A DNA stretch of 64,000 nucleotides. Source: Dryocola clanedunensis subsp. sulfonylureivorans (GTDB taxonomy: Bacteria > Pseudomonadota > Gammaproteobacteria > Enterobacterales > Enterobacteriaceae). The notes under the pieces were generated by a model. It was not told the origin of the DNA. It worked only from the letters and a program-made list of their open reading frames with translations, and searched no databases. The stretch is taken from assembly GCF_016756775.1 (NCBI RefSeq), contig NZ_JAERMU010000003.1:186001-250000 (forward strand), read 5' to 3'. Numbering within the stretch: the first letter of the stretch is position 1; every line of letters starts with the position of its first letter. The translations under genes and the position numbers were made by a program. Positions 38,463-46,481 of this stretch are shown in pieces.

Positions 38463-40172
38463 TCAGAAGGTTTCCCAGTTTTCATCCGGGGAAGTCACGG
38501 GGGCAGCTTTACGCGGAGCTGCGGCAGGCGCAGCAGAAGGTTTAGGAGCCTTCACGCTCTTGACGACTTTCATGCCTCTCACTTCTTTGGCCTCCGTGGT
38601 TTCTTTCACCGTATTTCGGCTGATGCGGAAAACAGAAACGGCATGGGTCAGACGGCTGGCCTGCTCTTCGAGCGCAGCGGCGGCAGCGGCGGATTCCTCC
38701 ACTAACGCAGCATTTTGCTGGGTGACGCGGTCCATTTCAGCCACCGCAAGACCTACCTGGTCAATCCCCTTACTTTGCTCATCGGAAGCAGAGGCGATTT
38801 CGCCCATGATGTCGGTGACTCGGGTCACGGCACTGACGATTTCCCCCATCGTTTCGCCGGCGCTCTCTACCAGGGTCGAGCCGGTATCCACTTTGCTGAC
38901 CGAGTCCTCAATCAGACCTTTGATCTCTTTCGCCGCCTGGGCGCTACGCTGCGCCAGGTTACGCACTTCACCTGCAACCACAGCAAATCCGCGCCCCTGC
39001 TCACCTGCACGAGCCGCTTCAACCGCCGCGTTCAGCGCCAGAATGTTGGTCTGGAAGGCAATGCCGTCGATAACGCTGGTAATATCAGCAATTTTCTTGG
39101 AGCTGCCGGCGATGTCGTTCATGGTACGCACCACGTTATCCACCACTTTGCCCCCGCGCTGGGCCGTTTCCGATGCGCTAAGGGCCAGCTGGCTTGCCTG
39201 ACGGGCATTTTCCGCGTTTTGCTTCACGGTAGCGGTCAGCTCTTCCATGCTGGCAGCCGTTTCCTCAAGGGAGGCCGCCTGCTCTTCGGTGCGGGAAGAA
39301 AGGTCGTTATTTCCAGCTGAGATTTCACTTGCACCGCTGTAAATCGCATTCGCGCCGTTACGCACGTTGCCAACGGTGCTGACCAGCTCAGACTGCATGT
39401 TTCTCAGGCTGTCGGCCAGTTGTCCCATCTCGTTAGAGCCTTCAACCTCGATTCTGCGCACCAAATCACCCCCGGCAATATGGCGAATGCTGGCGATCAG
39501 GCTGTTCAGCGGCGCTATCAATGCACGCTGAATACCCAGCCAGACGCAAATAATGACCACCAGAACAGCGATCAGAATGGTTATCAGGATCCCTATAGCC
39601 AGATGGTAAGAGCTATTGTTGTCCTCCACGGCCAGCTGATACAGGCGGTCATTTTGTTCAAGGTAGCGGACATACTGCTGTTCAAAGTCGTCCTGATATT
39701 TCTGCGTCGGCTGGTCGAAGAACTCATTGATCTTCCCTGACCCCAGCAGCTGAATCAGCTGTGCCAGCGCCCCATGGTAAATCTCGTAGTTGCGTTTAAT
39801 CTCACTGCTGGCTTCGCTGCTTTGGCGAGGATCCCGCGGCAGATCTTCATAAATCGCCCACTGCTCTTCGGCACGCTTCAGAGAAGTGCTGGCGATTTGC
39901 ATCAGTTCAGTCACGGTGGAACCGCTGCCGGTGCTGGTGGTATCCATCATGTAACGGATACCGGCGCGGTTAAGGGTGTTACGGGTTTGCAGCAGTGCAA
40001 CCCAGCTTCCGTTCAGCGTAGACTGCTGCTGACGGATGGTTTGCAGGACGGTGAAGTTTTCCTTATCACTTTTGAGGGCATTGAAGAACAGCCCGCCAGA
40101 GGTTAATTGCAGCATTCCGAACAACGCCAGCACAATCAGCAGGCTGGTGACAACTTTTATACGATTTAACAT
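38463..40172 (-). CDS. Tsr-like methyl-accepting chemotaxis protein, 569 aa
   Basis: TM1 (about 8-30), a periplasmic four-helix bundle, TM2 (about 192-215), HAMP (about 216-268, [20 protein letters not shown]) and a cytoplasmic signalling coiled coil with the hairpin tip [20 protein letters not shown]. The C-terminus NWETF is the CheR/CheB tether. The ligand pocket region is nearly Tsr: [13 protein letters not shown] carries the Arg and Asn that bind serine, and FFDQPTQ the matching Thr. Serine sensing is therefore likely. True tsr sits elsewhere in related genomes, so I read this as a close paralogue and give no symbol. A FliA-type promoter precedes it. Confidence 0.9.
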   Translation of the reverse strand: MLNRIKVVTSLLIVLALFGMLQLTSGGLFFNALKSDKENFTVLQTIRQQQSTLNGSWVALLQTRNTLNRAGIRYMMDTTSTGSGSTVTELMQIASTSLKRAEEQWAIYEDLPRDPRQSSEASSEIKRNYEIYHGALAQLIQLLGSGKINEFFDQPTQKYQDDFEQQYVRYLEQNDRLYQLAVEDNNSSYHLAIGILITILIAVLVVIICVWLGIQRALIAPLNSLIASIRHIAGGDLVRRIEVEGSNEMGQLADSLRNMQSELVSTVGNVRNGANAIYSGASEISAGNNDLSSRTEEQAASLEETAASMEELTATVKQNAENARQASQLALSASETAQRGGKVVDNVVRTMNDIAGSSKKIADITSVIDGIAFQTNILALNAAVEAARAGEQGRGFAVVAGEVRNLAQRSAQAAKEIKGLIEDSVSKVDTGSTLVESAGETMGEIVSAVTRVTDIMGEIASASDEQSKGIDQVGLAVAEMDRVTQQNAALVEESAAAAAALEEQASRLTHAVSVFRISRNTVKETTEAKEVRGMKVVKSVKAPKPSAAPAAAPRKAAPVTSPDENWETF

Positions 40173-40205
40173 GCTTTCCCATTCTCATTCCAACAGATGC
40201 ATAGG

Positions 40206-40232
40206 GTTTCGGCACGTTGGGGGAAAACTTTA
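40206..40232 (-). promoter_or_regulatory. FliA (sigma-28) promoter of the chemoreceptor
   Basis: On the minus strand TAAAGTTT (40232-40225), 11 bases, then GCCGAAAC (40213-40206) fits TAAAGTTTN11GCCGATAA: perfect -35, six of eight at -10, correct spacing. It lies 34 bases before the start codon and ties the receptor to the flagellar regulon. Confidence 0.75.
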
Positions 40233-40280
40233 TACTTAATCGTAAATCAACCGACATTATCTTAATTTTCAAAAAAACGC

Positions 40281-40796
40281 TCAGCTGCGCTCGATATCTT
40301 TCGCCGCCTGATCGAGGGTATCGATAATCCGATAGAGCGTCTCCCGGGGTAAATCTCCTTTCCCAAGCCTTGTATTAAGCGCCATTTTAAAATTATGAAT
40401 AGCGCACTGCATTTCCGGTATGCGACGGTTATCGCCCAGCACGCCCAGCGTTTCGAGACGTCTGAGTATCGCAGTCACCTCTTCTCTCTGCTGTTCAAGG
40501 GAGGCCGTACCTTCCGGGGTCAAGGCCCAGACTTTCTTGCCGCCAGGCTCCACCGCGGCTGAGATAGCCCCCATTTCCTCAAGTAACGTCAGGTTCGGAT
40601 AGATAATACCCGGGCTGGGCACATACTCGCCCGAAGCCTGCGCCTCGATAGTTTTGATCAGCTCATAGCCATGGGCCTGGCGGGTAGCCAGACAGTTCAG
40701 AATCAGCAGGCGAATATCCTGAGCATCAAACAGTTTTTCACGCCGATGACGCGCCTTGCCTTCAGGGATACCGTGGCCGTCATTTTGCATTCGCAT
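40281..40796 (-). CDS. PadR-family regulator (YqjI-like), 171 aa
   Basis: PadR winged helix at about 25-100: DIRLLILNCLATRQAHGYEL, PSPGIIYPNLTLLEEMGAIS, GGKKVWALTPEGTASLEQ. A C-terminal helical part (MQCAIHNFKMALNTRLGKG) matches YqjI, the nickel/iron-linked repressor of yqjH in E. coli. Unlike YqjI it lacks the long His/Cys-rich N-terminal metal tail, with only a short GHGIPEGKARHRRE. It is 10 bases downstream of a YqjH-like gene on the same strand, so it probably autoregulates that operon. Confidence 0.85.
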   Translation of the reverse strand: MRMQNDGHGIPEGKARHRREKLFDAQDIRLLILNCLATRQAHGYELIKTIEAQASGEYVPSPGIIYPNLTLLEEMGAISAAVEPGGKKVWALTPEGTASLEQQREEVTAILRRLETLGVLGDNRRIPEMQCAIHNFKMALNTRLGKGDLPRETLYRIIDTLDQAAKDIERS

Positions 40797-40806
40797 GTTG
40801 CGCCCT

Positions 40807-41571
40807 CTATTTACGGTGCCAGTAAGCTACGGCACGAACGTAGTCACTATCAAGGTTCCTGGATGTCTTTAGCTCATCACTCATGCGCTTCACCGCCTCA
40901 CCTTCGCCAGTGATCCACACAAAATAATCCTCGGCCGGGATACTCAGCGCCTTTAACCGCTCCGCAAGCGCTGTCTCGTCCAGATATTCAAGGGCCACGT
41001 GCGTGAAATCGCTGAGGTACTGATGAACCTCACTATGATGACTGTTCACCAAAACCTGCACGGTTACGTTTTCCGGGAGCGTCAACAAACGACGACGCAC
41101 TGCGGGTAGACCAGTCTCGTCGCAGACATACAGCTGAAAAGCATAATCAGTTGGGTACACCAGCGAGCCACGCGGCCCACCGATCATCAGGGTATCTCCG
41201 GGCATCGCGCCTTCAGCCCATGCGCTGGCCACCCCTGCATCGTGAATATAGAAGTCTATGGTCAGTTCATTACTATCCGCATTAAAGGCCAGCGGAGTGT
41301 AATCTCGTGCCTGTGGACGCGGCCCGTCACCCCAGACAATTCCTTCGTTGGTGATTTGTGGAAGCTGAACCTCGCCGCTTTCAGCCGGGAAGAAGAGTTT
41401 AATGTGGTCATCAAAGCCCTGTGAGTTAAAGCCGCTTAACTGTTCGCTGGTAAAGACAATGCGGTCGAAACAGCCAGCAACGCGTTGCTTTTCTTTAACG
41501 ATCAGCTCACGAAATCTCAGCTCATTTTTTAGGCGGCTGGGTAATTTTTCTTTGTTGTGTTGTACGGTCAT
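40807..41571 (-). CDS. Siderophore-interacting protein (YqjH/ViuB-like ferric reductase), 254 aa
   Basis: FAD/NADPH reductase of the SIP family: LRFRELIVKEKQRVAGCFDR, FNSQGFDDHIKLFFP, the FAD motif RPQARDYTPL, FYIHDAGVASAWAEGAMPGD, GGPRGSLVYP, and C-terminal YFVWITGEGEAVKRM with AYWHRK. Length equals E. coli YqjH. It releases iron from ferric siderophores in the cytosol. I start at 41571 (AAGAGAG upstream) rather than 41619. In E. coli the yqjH and yqjI genes are divergent; here the pair is tandem. Confidence 0.9.
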   Translation of the reverse strand: MTVQHNKEKLPSRLKNELRFRELIVKEKQRVAGCFDRIVFTSEQLSGFNSQGFDDHIKLFFPAESGEVQLPQITNEGIVWGDGPRPQARDYTPLAFNADSNELTIDFYIHDAGVASAWAEGAMPGDTLMIGGPRGSLVYPTDYAFQLYVCDETGLPAVRRRLLTLPENVTVQVLVNSHHSEVHQYLSDFTHVALEYLDETALAERLKALSIPAEDYFVWITGEGEAVKRMSDELKTSRNLDSDYVRAVAYWHRK

Positions 41572-41833
41572 CGTGCGCTCTCTTGTTCTGTAAGATATAT
41601 CATAGAGCTGTTTTATCACGTCACCAAAGGGCTGTCTTTCGCATTTTACGGCATTAATTTTCTCCCACCTTGCCGTGCTGACAGGGGTTGTGCGCTACGC
41701 CGATCGCAAATTGACAAACCCATACGATTCCATGCTTCCTTAGTGGCCGTCTCGCCACTACACTGACTCTGGCAGTTAAGACTCATGCCCGGTAACACCC
41801 CATTCACCGACACACGTCTAAGGGAGGTTTGAT

Positions 41834-42049
41834 ATGTTTCCTGAATATCGCGAACTTATCACCGAGTTAAAATCCGCAAACCCACGTTTTCTCAGCCTGT
41901 TCGATAAGCACAATAAGCTCGATGATGAGATCCTGCGAAGGGAGGGCCCACAGGGTAATGGCTATTGCGAGAAGGTCATGCAGTTGAAGAAAGAGAAATT
42001 GCGGCTTAAAGATGAGCTTTATCAGATGTTAAAAAACGCCAGCCAGTAA
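41834..42049 (+). CDS. ydcH: YdcH family protein (DUF465), 71 aa
   Basis: A small helical protein nearly aligned with E. coli YdcH: MFPEYRELITELKSANPRF, SLFDKHNKLDDEI, and a C-terminal Lys-rich coiled coil (VMQLKKEKLRLKDELYQML). Function is unknown. GGGAGGTT lies just before the ATG. In E. coli ydcH is also in the terminus region. Confidence 0.93.
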   Translation: MFPEYRELITELKSANPRFLSLFDKHNKLDDEILRREGPQGNGYCEKVMQLKKEKLRLKDELYQMLKNASQ

Positions 42050-42059
42050 TCTCTAAACG

Positions 42060-42080
42060 AGGAAGGGCCAGCCCCTTCCT
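42060..42080 (+). terminator. Hairpin after ydcH
   Basis: A perfect 8-bp stem (42060-42067 with 42073-42080) with a 5-base loop. There is no real T tail, so termination is plausible but not certain. The following 290 AT-rich bases to 42371 hold no gene I can see and carry the promoter of the next gene. Confidence 0.45.
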
Positions 42081-42371
42081 TCTCCAGCGGTAAAAAACGC
42101 TCAAATCAATCTAAAGATCGCACTCAATTCACGCGATCAAATATTTAACATGTCACAGTAAAAGGTATTTCGCGCTGTTATTCATATTACGATGAAAATG
42201 AATATGAATTAGTTACCGTAAATTTGTGCATTTTAGGAATATACAGGGATAGAAATTCATTCTCCTTATGGTTAGTATGCGTACTCAGGATTTGTGCCTC
42301 TGCGGTGAATTATCTCACTAGCGCAAGGGCTAATGTAATACAGGATTTCATCGAAATCACAGACGAATGAG

Positions 42372-43124
42372 ATGAAGTGCCAGGGAAGCAGAGTATTAAT
42401 TGTGTCGAAGTTCTTACTGAAAATATTGTTGCTGGTTGCTTTTATCATTTCACCTTTTTTTGCGCCCCACGCCTCAGCGGCGCGCACGAGCGATTCCCAT
42501 CACAAAACCACTAAGTCCCAGCACAAGGCGACAAAGCCCCATCACAAAACCACTAAGTCCAGCCACAAAGCGACAAAACCTCATCACAAGACAGCTAAGT
42601 CCAGCCACAAGGCGATAAAACCTCACCACAAGACAGCTAAGTCTCATCACCAGACGGCTAAGTCCAGTCATAAGGCCACCAGGTCTCATCACAACATGGC
42701 TAAGTCCAGCCGTAAGACGTCTAACTCCTTTGGCAAGATAGCTAAATCCAGTCGTCGGGTTTCTGAAGTGGGTATCTCGCGTTTTTACAGTAACTGGAAA
42801 GGCGTGCGCTATCGTCTTGGCGGCACAACCAAAAAGGGCATTGACTGTTCCGCATTGACGCAGCGCGCATTTAAAAAAATGAATATCCGCATTCCGAGAA
42901 CAACGGGTGGGCAGCTTGCTCGTGGAAAGCGCATTCCTAAAGCCAAATTACAGTTCGGCGATCTGGTATTCTTCAGAACATCCCGCCATCAGCGCCACGT
43001 TGGTATTTATATTGGTAACGGCAAATTTATGCATGCCTCAAGGAAAAAAGGCGTGACTATTTCACGACTGGCCAATCAATACTGGGCCGCACATTACGAA
43101 ACATCAACGCGCATTTCTTCTTAA
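42372..43124 (+). CDS. NlpC/P60 peptidoglycan endopeptidase with His/Lys/Ser repeat linker, 250 aa
   Basis: The exported N-terminus (KFLLKILLLVAFIISPFFAP then HASA) is followed by a striking linker (about 38-120) of repeated units such as HHKTAKSSHKA and HHKTTKSSHKAT, every 7-11 residues. The catalytic domain (about 135-245) is close to MepS/Spr: WKGVRYRLGGTTKKGIDCSA with the nucleophile Cys, RHVGIYIGNGKFMHAS with the catalytic His and third polar residue. It should cut D-Ala-mDAP or gamma-D-Glu-mDAP bonds in murein. No lipobox is evident, unlike MepS. GTG at 42402 is an alternative start with a shorter N-terminus. Confidence 0.88.
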   Translation: MKCQGSRVLIVSKFLLKILLLVAFIISPFFAPHASAARTSDSHHKTTKSQHKATKPHHKTTKSSHKATKPHHKTAKSSHKAIKPHHKTAKSHHQTAKSSHKATRSHHNMAKSSRKTSNSFGKIAKSSRRVSEVGISRFYSNWKGVRYRLGGTTKKGIDCSALTQRAFKKMNIRIPRTTGGQLARGKRIPKAKLQFGDLVFFRTSRHQRHVGIYIGNGKFMHASRKKGVTISRLANQYWAAHYETSTRISS

Positions 43125-43180
43125 CAGCGCTGCCGGAATTAATCCGGCAGCGTTTGCTCTTAATCTTCATGTTACTGACA

Positions 43181-43489
43181 TTATTCGATTAATTTAAAAG
43201 AAATGACGTACAGTTCTTCCAGCCCCGGGTAAATATCACCAATCACCTGCTTAAGCTCTGACAGCGTCATATTTTCCTGGCGTGCATGCTCTTCCGACAG
43301 TGCATCCAGCCGCACGGGCGCTACGCTGTTCACCTCAATAGTACAAAAGTAAACATCATCTTCGTAGCGTCCGACACGCAGCCGTTGCCCAACCTGAAAG
43401 TGGGATTCGGCTTCATCGCGCAGCGTAATGGTTTTACGTCCGGCGACGATATCGGTTTCAAAACGCGCAAAGAAGGTCATGTCGTTCAT
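43181..43489 (-). CDS. N4-acetylcytidine amidohydrolase, YqfB family (ASCH), 102 aa
   Basis: ASCH-domain protein closely resembling E. coli Yqf[66 protein letters not shown]. The Lys/Thr/Glu catalytic trio of YqfB (Lys in AGRKTIT, Thr, and Glu in CTIEV) appears present. It hydrolyses N4-acetylcytidine. The start at 43489 follows AGAGGA at eight bases; ATGs at 43498 and 43528 are less well placed. Confidence 0.88.
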   Translation of the reverse strand: MNDMTFFARFETDIVAGRKTITLRDEAESHFQVGQRLRVGRYEDDVYFCTIEVNSVAPVRLDALSEEHARQENMTLSELKQVIGDIYPGLEELYVISFKLIE

Positions 43490-43543
43490 GATGTGCATCC
43501 TCTGTAACCAGGCAAAGGCGCACATCATACCGTCTACGCTTAC

Positions 43544-44746
43544 TCAGACAAATGCGGCAAGAGGATCTGCGGTTTCAAACGCAATCTGACGGTCCGCTTT
43601 TGGAGGATAGATAAGTTCACTGGTGATAGAGAGCTTCAGCTTCTTCGCCTCCCCTCGCGTCAGCTTGACCTCCTGCTCCCAGCCTTCGCTATAGACAGCG
43701 CCCCAGTTGCCCAGGTCCAGACAGGTGACGTAATTCACCTGACGGTAGGTCAGCGGCTCCAGGTTCAGCAGCGAACAGGCCGCGTTATGTCCGACGAAGC
43801 GGCCCAGCATAATTGCATGCTGGCATGTCATCAGCGCCACGTTACCTTTGTCATCCGTTGCCGCGCGGGCAACATCGCCAGTGGCAAAAATATCGTCATA
43901 CCCCGGCACCTGCAGGAACTCATTAACGTGCAGACGTCCCTGAGCGTCACGCTGCGCGGCAAGCTGCTCGGTTAATCCGTTTGCCTGTACGCCCACCGTC
44001 CAGATAACCGTGTTCGACTCAATGAGCTCCCCTTCGGCCAGCAGGATGCCCTGCTCGTTAACTTCAGCAATCTCGGCGCCCAGACGCCATTCAACGCCCA
44101 GTTCATCACAGGCCTGTCGGATAACATCGCGCAGTTCTTCACTCCAGCGCCCACCAATCACGTCGCCGCGCTCAACAACAATCACACGAGGCGCACTGCC
44201 TTCCCCCAGAATCTGGCGCAGGCGGTGCGGTAGCTCGGTCGCCACTTCTATGCCGGTGAAACCGCCGCCGCAGACAACCACGGTGTCGCGAGCCGGGCCG
44301 TCCGGCTGCTGGCCGAGCTGATTGATGTGCTGTTCAAGCCGCAGCGCAGTTTCCAGCTGGTCGAGATCGAAAGCGTGTTCTGCAGCCCCTTTCACCAAAT
44401 CACGACGTAGATGGCTGCCCGTTGCCAGTACCAGACGATCGTAATGTTCGACGGTGCTTTCGTTTTGTGCATTGCGATACCAGACGCATTTCGCTTCCGC
44501 ATCGATTCGCTGGGCCTCGCCCTGCACAAACTTTACGCCGGTGACGTTAAACAGCGGCAGCAGCGGAGACACCAGCGTTTCTACTTTCTGCTCATAAAAA
44601 CGTGGGCGAACGCGCAGTTCAGGCTGAGGAGCAAGCACCACGATGTCAATGTCGCTGCGCTGATGCATAGACGTCAGACGAGCGGCGCTGAGGGCTGCCC
44701 ACATACCTGCAAAACCAGCACCGAGAATCAGGATCTTTTGTTTCAT
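43544..44746 (-). CDS. NAD(P)/FAD-dependent oxidoreductase, type II NADH dehydrogenase-like, 400 aa
   Basis: Two-dinucleotide-fold flavoprotein: FAD motif ILGAGFAGMWAALSAARL at the N-terminus, NAD motif VVVCGGGFTGIEVATEL (about 165), and the second FAD motif DDIFATGDVAR. The layout is that of NDH-2-like proteins. The C-terminal amphipathic helix for membrane attachment seen in Ndh is not obvious. It could oxidise NADH with quinone or another acceptor. It is divergent from an Rrf2 regulator, with a perfect inverted repeat between them. AAGGAAG precedes the ATG at 44746. Confidence 0.88.
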   Translation of the reverse strand: MKQKILILGAGFAGMWAALSAARLTSMHQRSDIDIVVLAPQPELRVRPRFYEQKVETLVSPLLPLFNVTGVKFVQGEAQRIDAEAKCVWYRNAQNESTVEHYDRLVLATGSHLRRDLVKGAAEHAFDLDQLETALRLEQHINQLGQQPDGPARDTVVVCGGGFTGIEVATELPHRLRQILGEGSAPRVIVVERGDVIGGRWSEELRDVIRQACDELGVEWRLGAEIAEVNEQGILLAEGELIESNTVIWTVGVQANGLTEQLAAQRDAQGRLHVNEFLQVPGYDDIFATGDVARAATDDKGNVALMTCQHAIMLGRFVGHNAACSLLNLEPLTYRQVNYVTCLDLGNWGAVYSEGWEQEVKLTRGEAKKLKLSITSELIYPPKADRQIAFETADPLAAFV

Positions 44747-44799
44747 TGGATCTTCCTTCAAGAAGTAAATGCCACCGACGGGCCACTGACTGCGACTAT

Positions 44800-44825
44800 A
44801 CTTGTCGCAGTTAACGCCGACAAGT
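44800..44825. promoter_or_regulatory. Candidate operator of the Rrf2 regulator
   Basis: ACTTGTCG (44800-44807) and CGACAAGT (44818-44825) form a perfect 8-bp inverted repeat with a 10-base spacer, about one helical turn and a half between arm centres. It is centred between the divergent flavoprotein and Rrf2 genes. Confidence 0.55.
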
Positions 44826-44926
44826 TGTTTCGTCGTTAAATTTTATTTCCCGTTAAACGTGGCTTTTGATTGCAGGACGTCTGAAATATGCCTACATTAC
44901 TCGGAATAATTATGGTGGGGGTTTGC

Positions 44927-45433
44927 ATGGCTTTTTACAGTGCAGGGGTGGAATATGGCATTCACAGCCTGGTATGTATGGTAGACAGTAAAGGGAACGG
45001 CGTGGAGATGAGCGTGCGTGAAATCGCCGAGCTTCAGGGCGTCCCCTATGACTATCTCGCCAAAATCTTTACCAAACTCTCCCGCGCAGGCCTTGTGACA
45101 AGCAGCGAAGGCAAAGGCGGCGGCTTTACGCTGGCCCGTCTGCCGGAACAAATAAGCGTACTGGATATCGTGGGCGCCATTGATGGCGATAAATCCATTT
45201 TCGACTGCAAAGAGATCCGCCAGCGTATGGCGGTATTTGATGAAGCTCCTCCAGCCTGGGCCTGTGAAGGCATCTGCGGTATTCGCGCCGTGATGAACAC
45301 CGCTCAGCAGCGAATGGAAGAAGCCCTCTCCCAGCACACCATTCTGGATTTAGCCCGCCGGGTTTACCGCAAAGCACCGGATGAGTTTGTCGTCGAAGTG
45401 CAGGACTGGATCCGGGATAAGCGTCGCCAGTGA
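44927..45433 (+). CDS. Rrf2-family regulator with cysteine cluster, 168 aa
   Basis: An N-terminal winged helix (YGIHSLVCMV, EMSVREIAELQGVPYDYLAK, KGGGFTLARLPEQISVLDIV) and three cysteines in the positions Rrf2 proteins use for iron-sulphur or redox sensing (FDCKE, then ACEGICGI). The Cys spacing differs from IscR and NsrR. It probably senses redox or an electrophile and represses the divergent NDH-2-like gene. I start at 44927 (GGGGGT upstream) because the Rrf2 fold begins there; the frame extends to 44888. Confidence 0.88.
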   Translation: MAFYSAGVEYGIHSLVCMVDSKGNGVEMSVREIAELQGVPYDYLAKIFTKLSRAGLVTSSEGKGGGFTLARLPEQISVLDIVGAIDGDKSIFDCKEIRQRMAVFDEAPPAWACEGICGIRAVMNTAQQRMEEALSQHTILDLARRVYRKAPDEFVVEVQDWIRDKRRQ

Positions 45434-45465
45434 ATTTTATTTAAGTGATACTTAAATGGAATTCA
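45431..45465. promoter_or_regulatory. 35-base palindrome at the Rrf2 stop codon
   Basis: Centred on 45448, it has TGAATT and AATTCA at the ends and ATTTAAGT/ACTTAAAT inside, with only two T-G mismatches. A third ACTTAAAT follows at about 45470. There is no T tail on either strand to call a terminator. It could be an operator for the downstream minus-strand gene region, or a hairpin protecting the Rrf2 mRNA. The remaining bases to 45643 show nothing else. Confidence 0.4.
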
Positions 45466-45643
45466 CCCACACTTAAATAAACGGCCATTAATTAACCTGG
45501 TTTATTATGAATGAATCACAGTATGTCTATTCCAGCTGTTTTTATGTACAAATATGGCCTTTCATGCCGCGCGAGAATCTTCCGCCGAGCAGAATAAAGG
45601 CCACTTTATTATTGCGGGTTATTAATTTATGCGCAGCAGGCGG

Positions 45644-46303
45644 CTAACCAAAATATTGATTCATTAAAATCGTCGCCCCATCATCAATAGATTTCAATAT
45701 CGCTCTGACGCAGCGCTTTTCATCTCTTTGGGCTAAGCCTTCCAGTAAATCATCATAATTATGGTGGCCCTGTGCGGCCGCTTCCGACTGCGGATAGAGA
45801 TAATTGAAGCAGGGACCAATCCGCACCCAGAGCTGTTCGATCAGCACGCAAAGCGTTGGCATCCCGGCGTAATCATACAGCTGGAACCGAAACGCACGGT
45901 TGGCCTGCAATGCACGTTCAACGTTGGCAGATAGCTTGGCTGCGCGGAACTCATCGTAGAGCTGATGCAGCCTCGTGAGCTTTTCTTCGTCCATGTAGCG
46001 TACCGCTTCCGTCACCGCCATCACCTCCAGACTCTTACGAATCGTAATGATTTCGTGATAACGGCTCAATGAGATCTCCGGTACCAGGAAGGCCTGCGCC
46101 GGCGTGGCGTCCAGCGCACCGGAAGAGACCAGCCGTAATAATGCCTCTCGCACTGGGGTAATACTGGTGCCTAATTGTTCGGCAATGTCTTTGGTCACCA
46201 GCCGGGCGCCGGGTTTTAATGCCCCTACAATTAATGCACTTTTAAGCCGGGCTTCCACCTGCAGGGTTAAACTCATTCTTTGCGCTTTTTCCAAATCGAA
46301 CAT
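45644..46303 (-). CDS. GntR/FCD regulator of the ABC-importer cluster, 219 aa
   Basis: A winged helix with LKPGARLVTKDIAEQLGTS and ITPVREALLRLVSSGAL (the GntR signature) and an FCD-like C-terminal domain (IRKSLEVMAVTEAVR, ANRAFRFQLYDYAGMPTL, GHHNYDDLLEGLAQRD). It is divergent from the ABC importer operon with 178 AT-rich bases between. It most likely controls that operon in response to its substrate. Confidence 0.88.
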   Translation of the reverse strand: MFDLEKAQRMSLTLQVEARLKSALIVGALKPGARLVTKDIAEQLGTSITPVREALLRLVSSGALDATPAQAFLVPEISLSRYHEIITIRKSLEVMAVTEAVRYMDEEKLTRLHQLYDEFRAAKLSANVERALQANRAFRFQLYDYAGMPTLCVLIEQLWVRIGPCFNYLYPQSEAAAQGHHNYDDLLEGLAQRDEKRCVRAILKSIDDGATILMNQYFG

Positions 46304-46481
46304 GTTTATTTCCTATAGCAATAATATTATTTTGTCATTGTAGTTTGATATCGGGTTTGCCATAAAGAGCAATGGTAAAACACAGAATAATTTTATCCTT
46401 CCCTTTTCAGTAATGAGTACTCTTTTTATGATAACTTTCCCTCTGTTTTTAACTGCCAATAACGCATAGGATTGACTAGAA

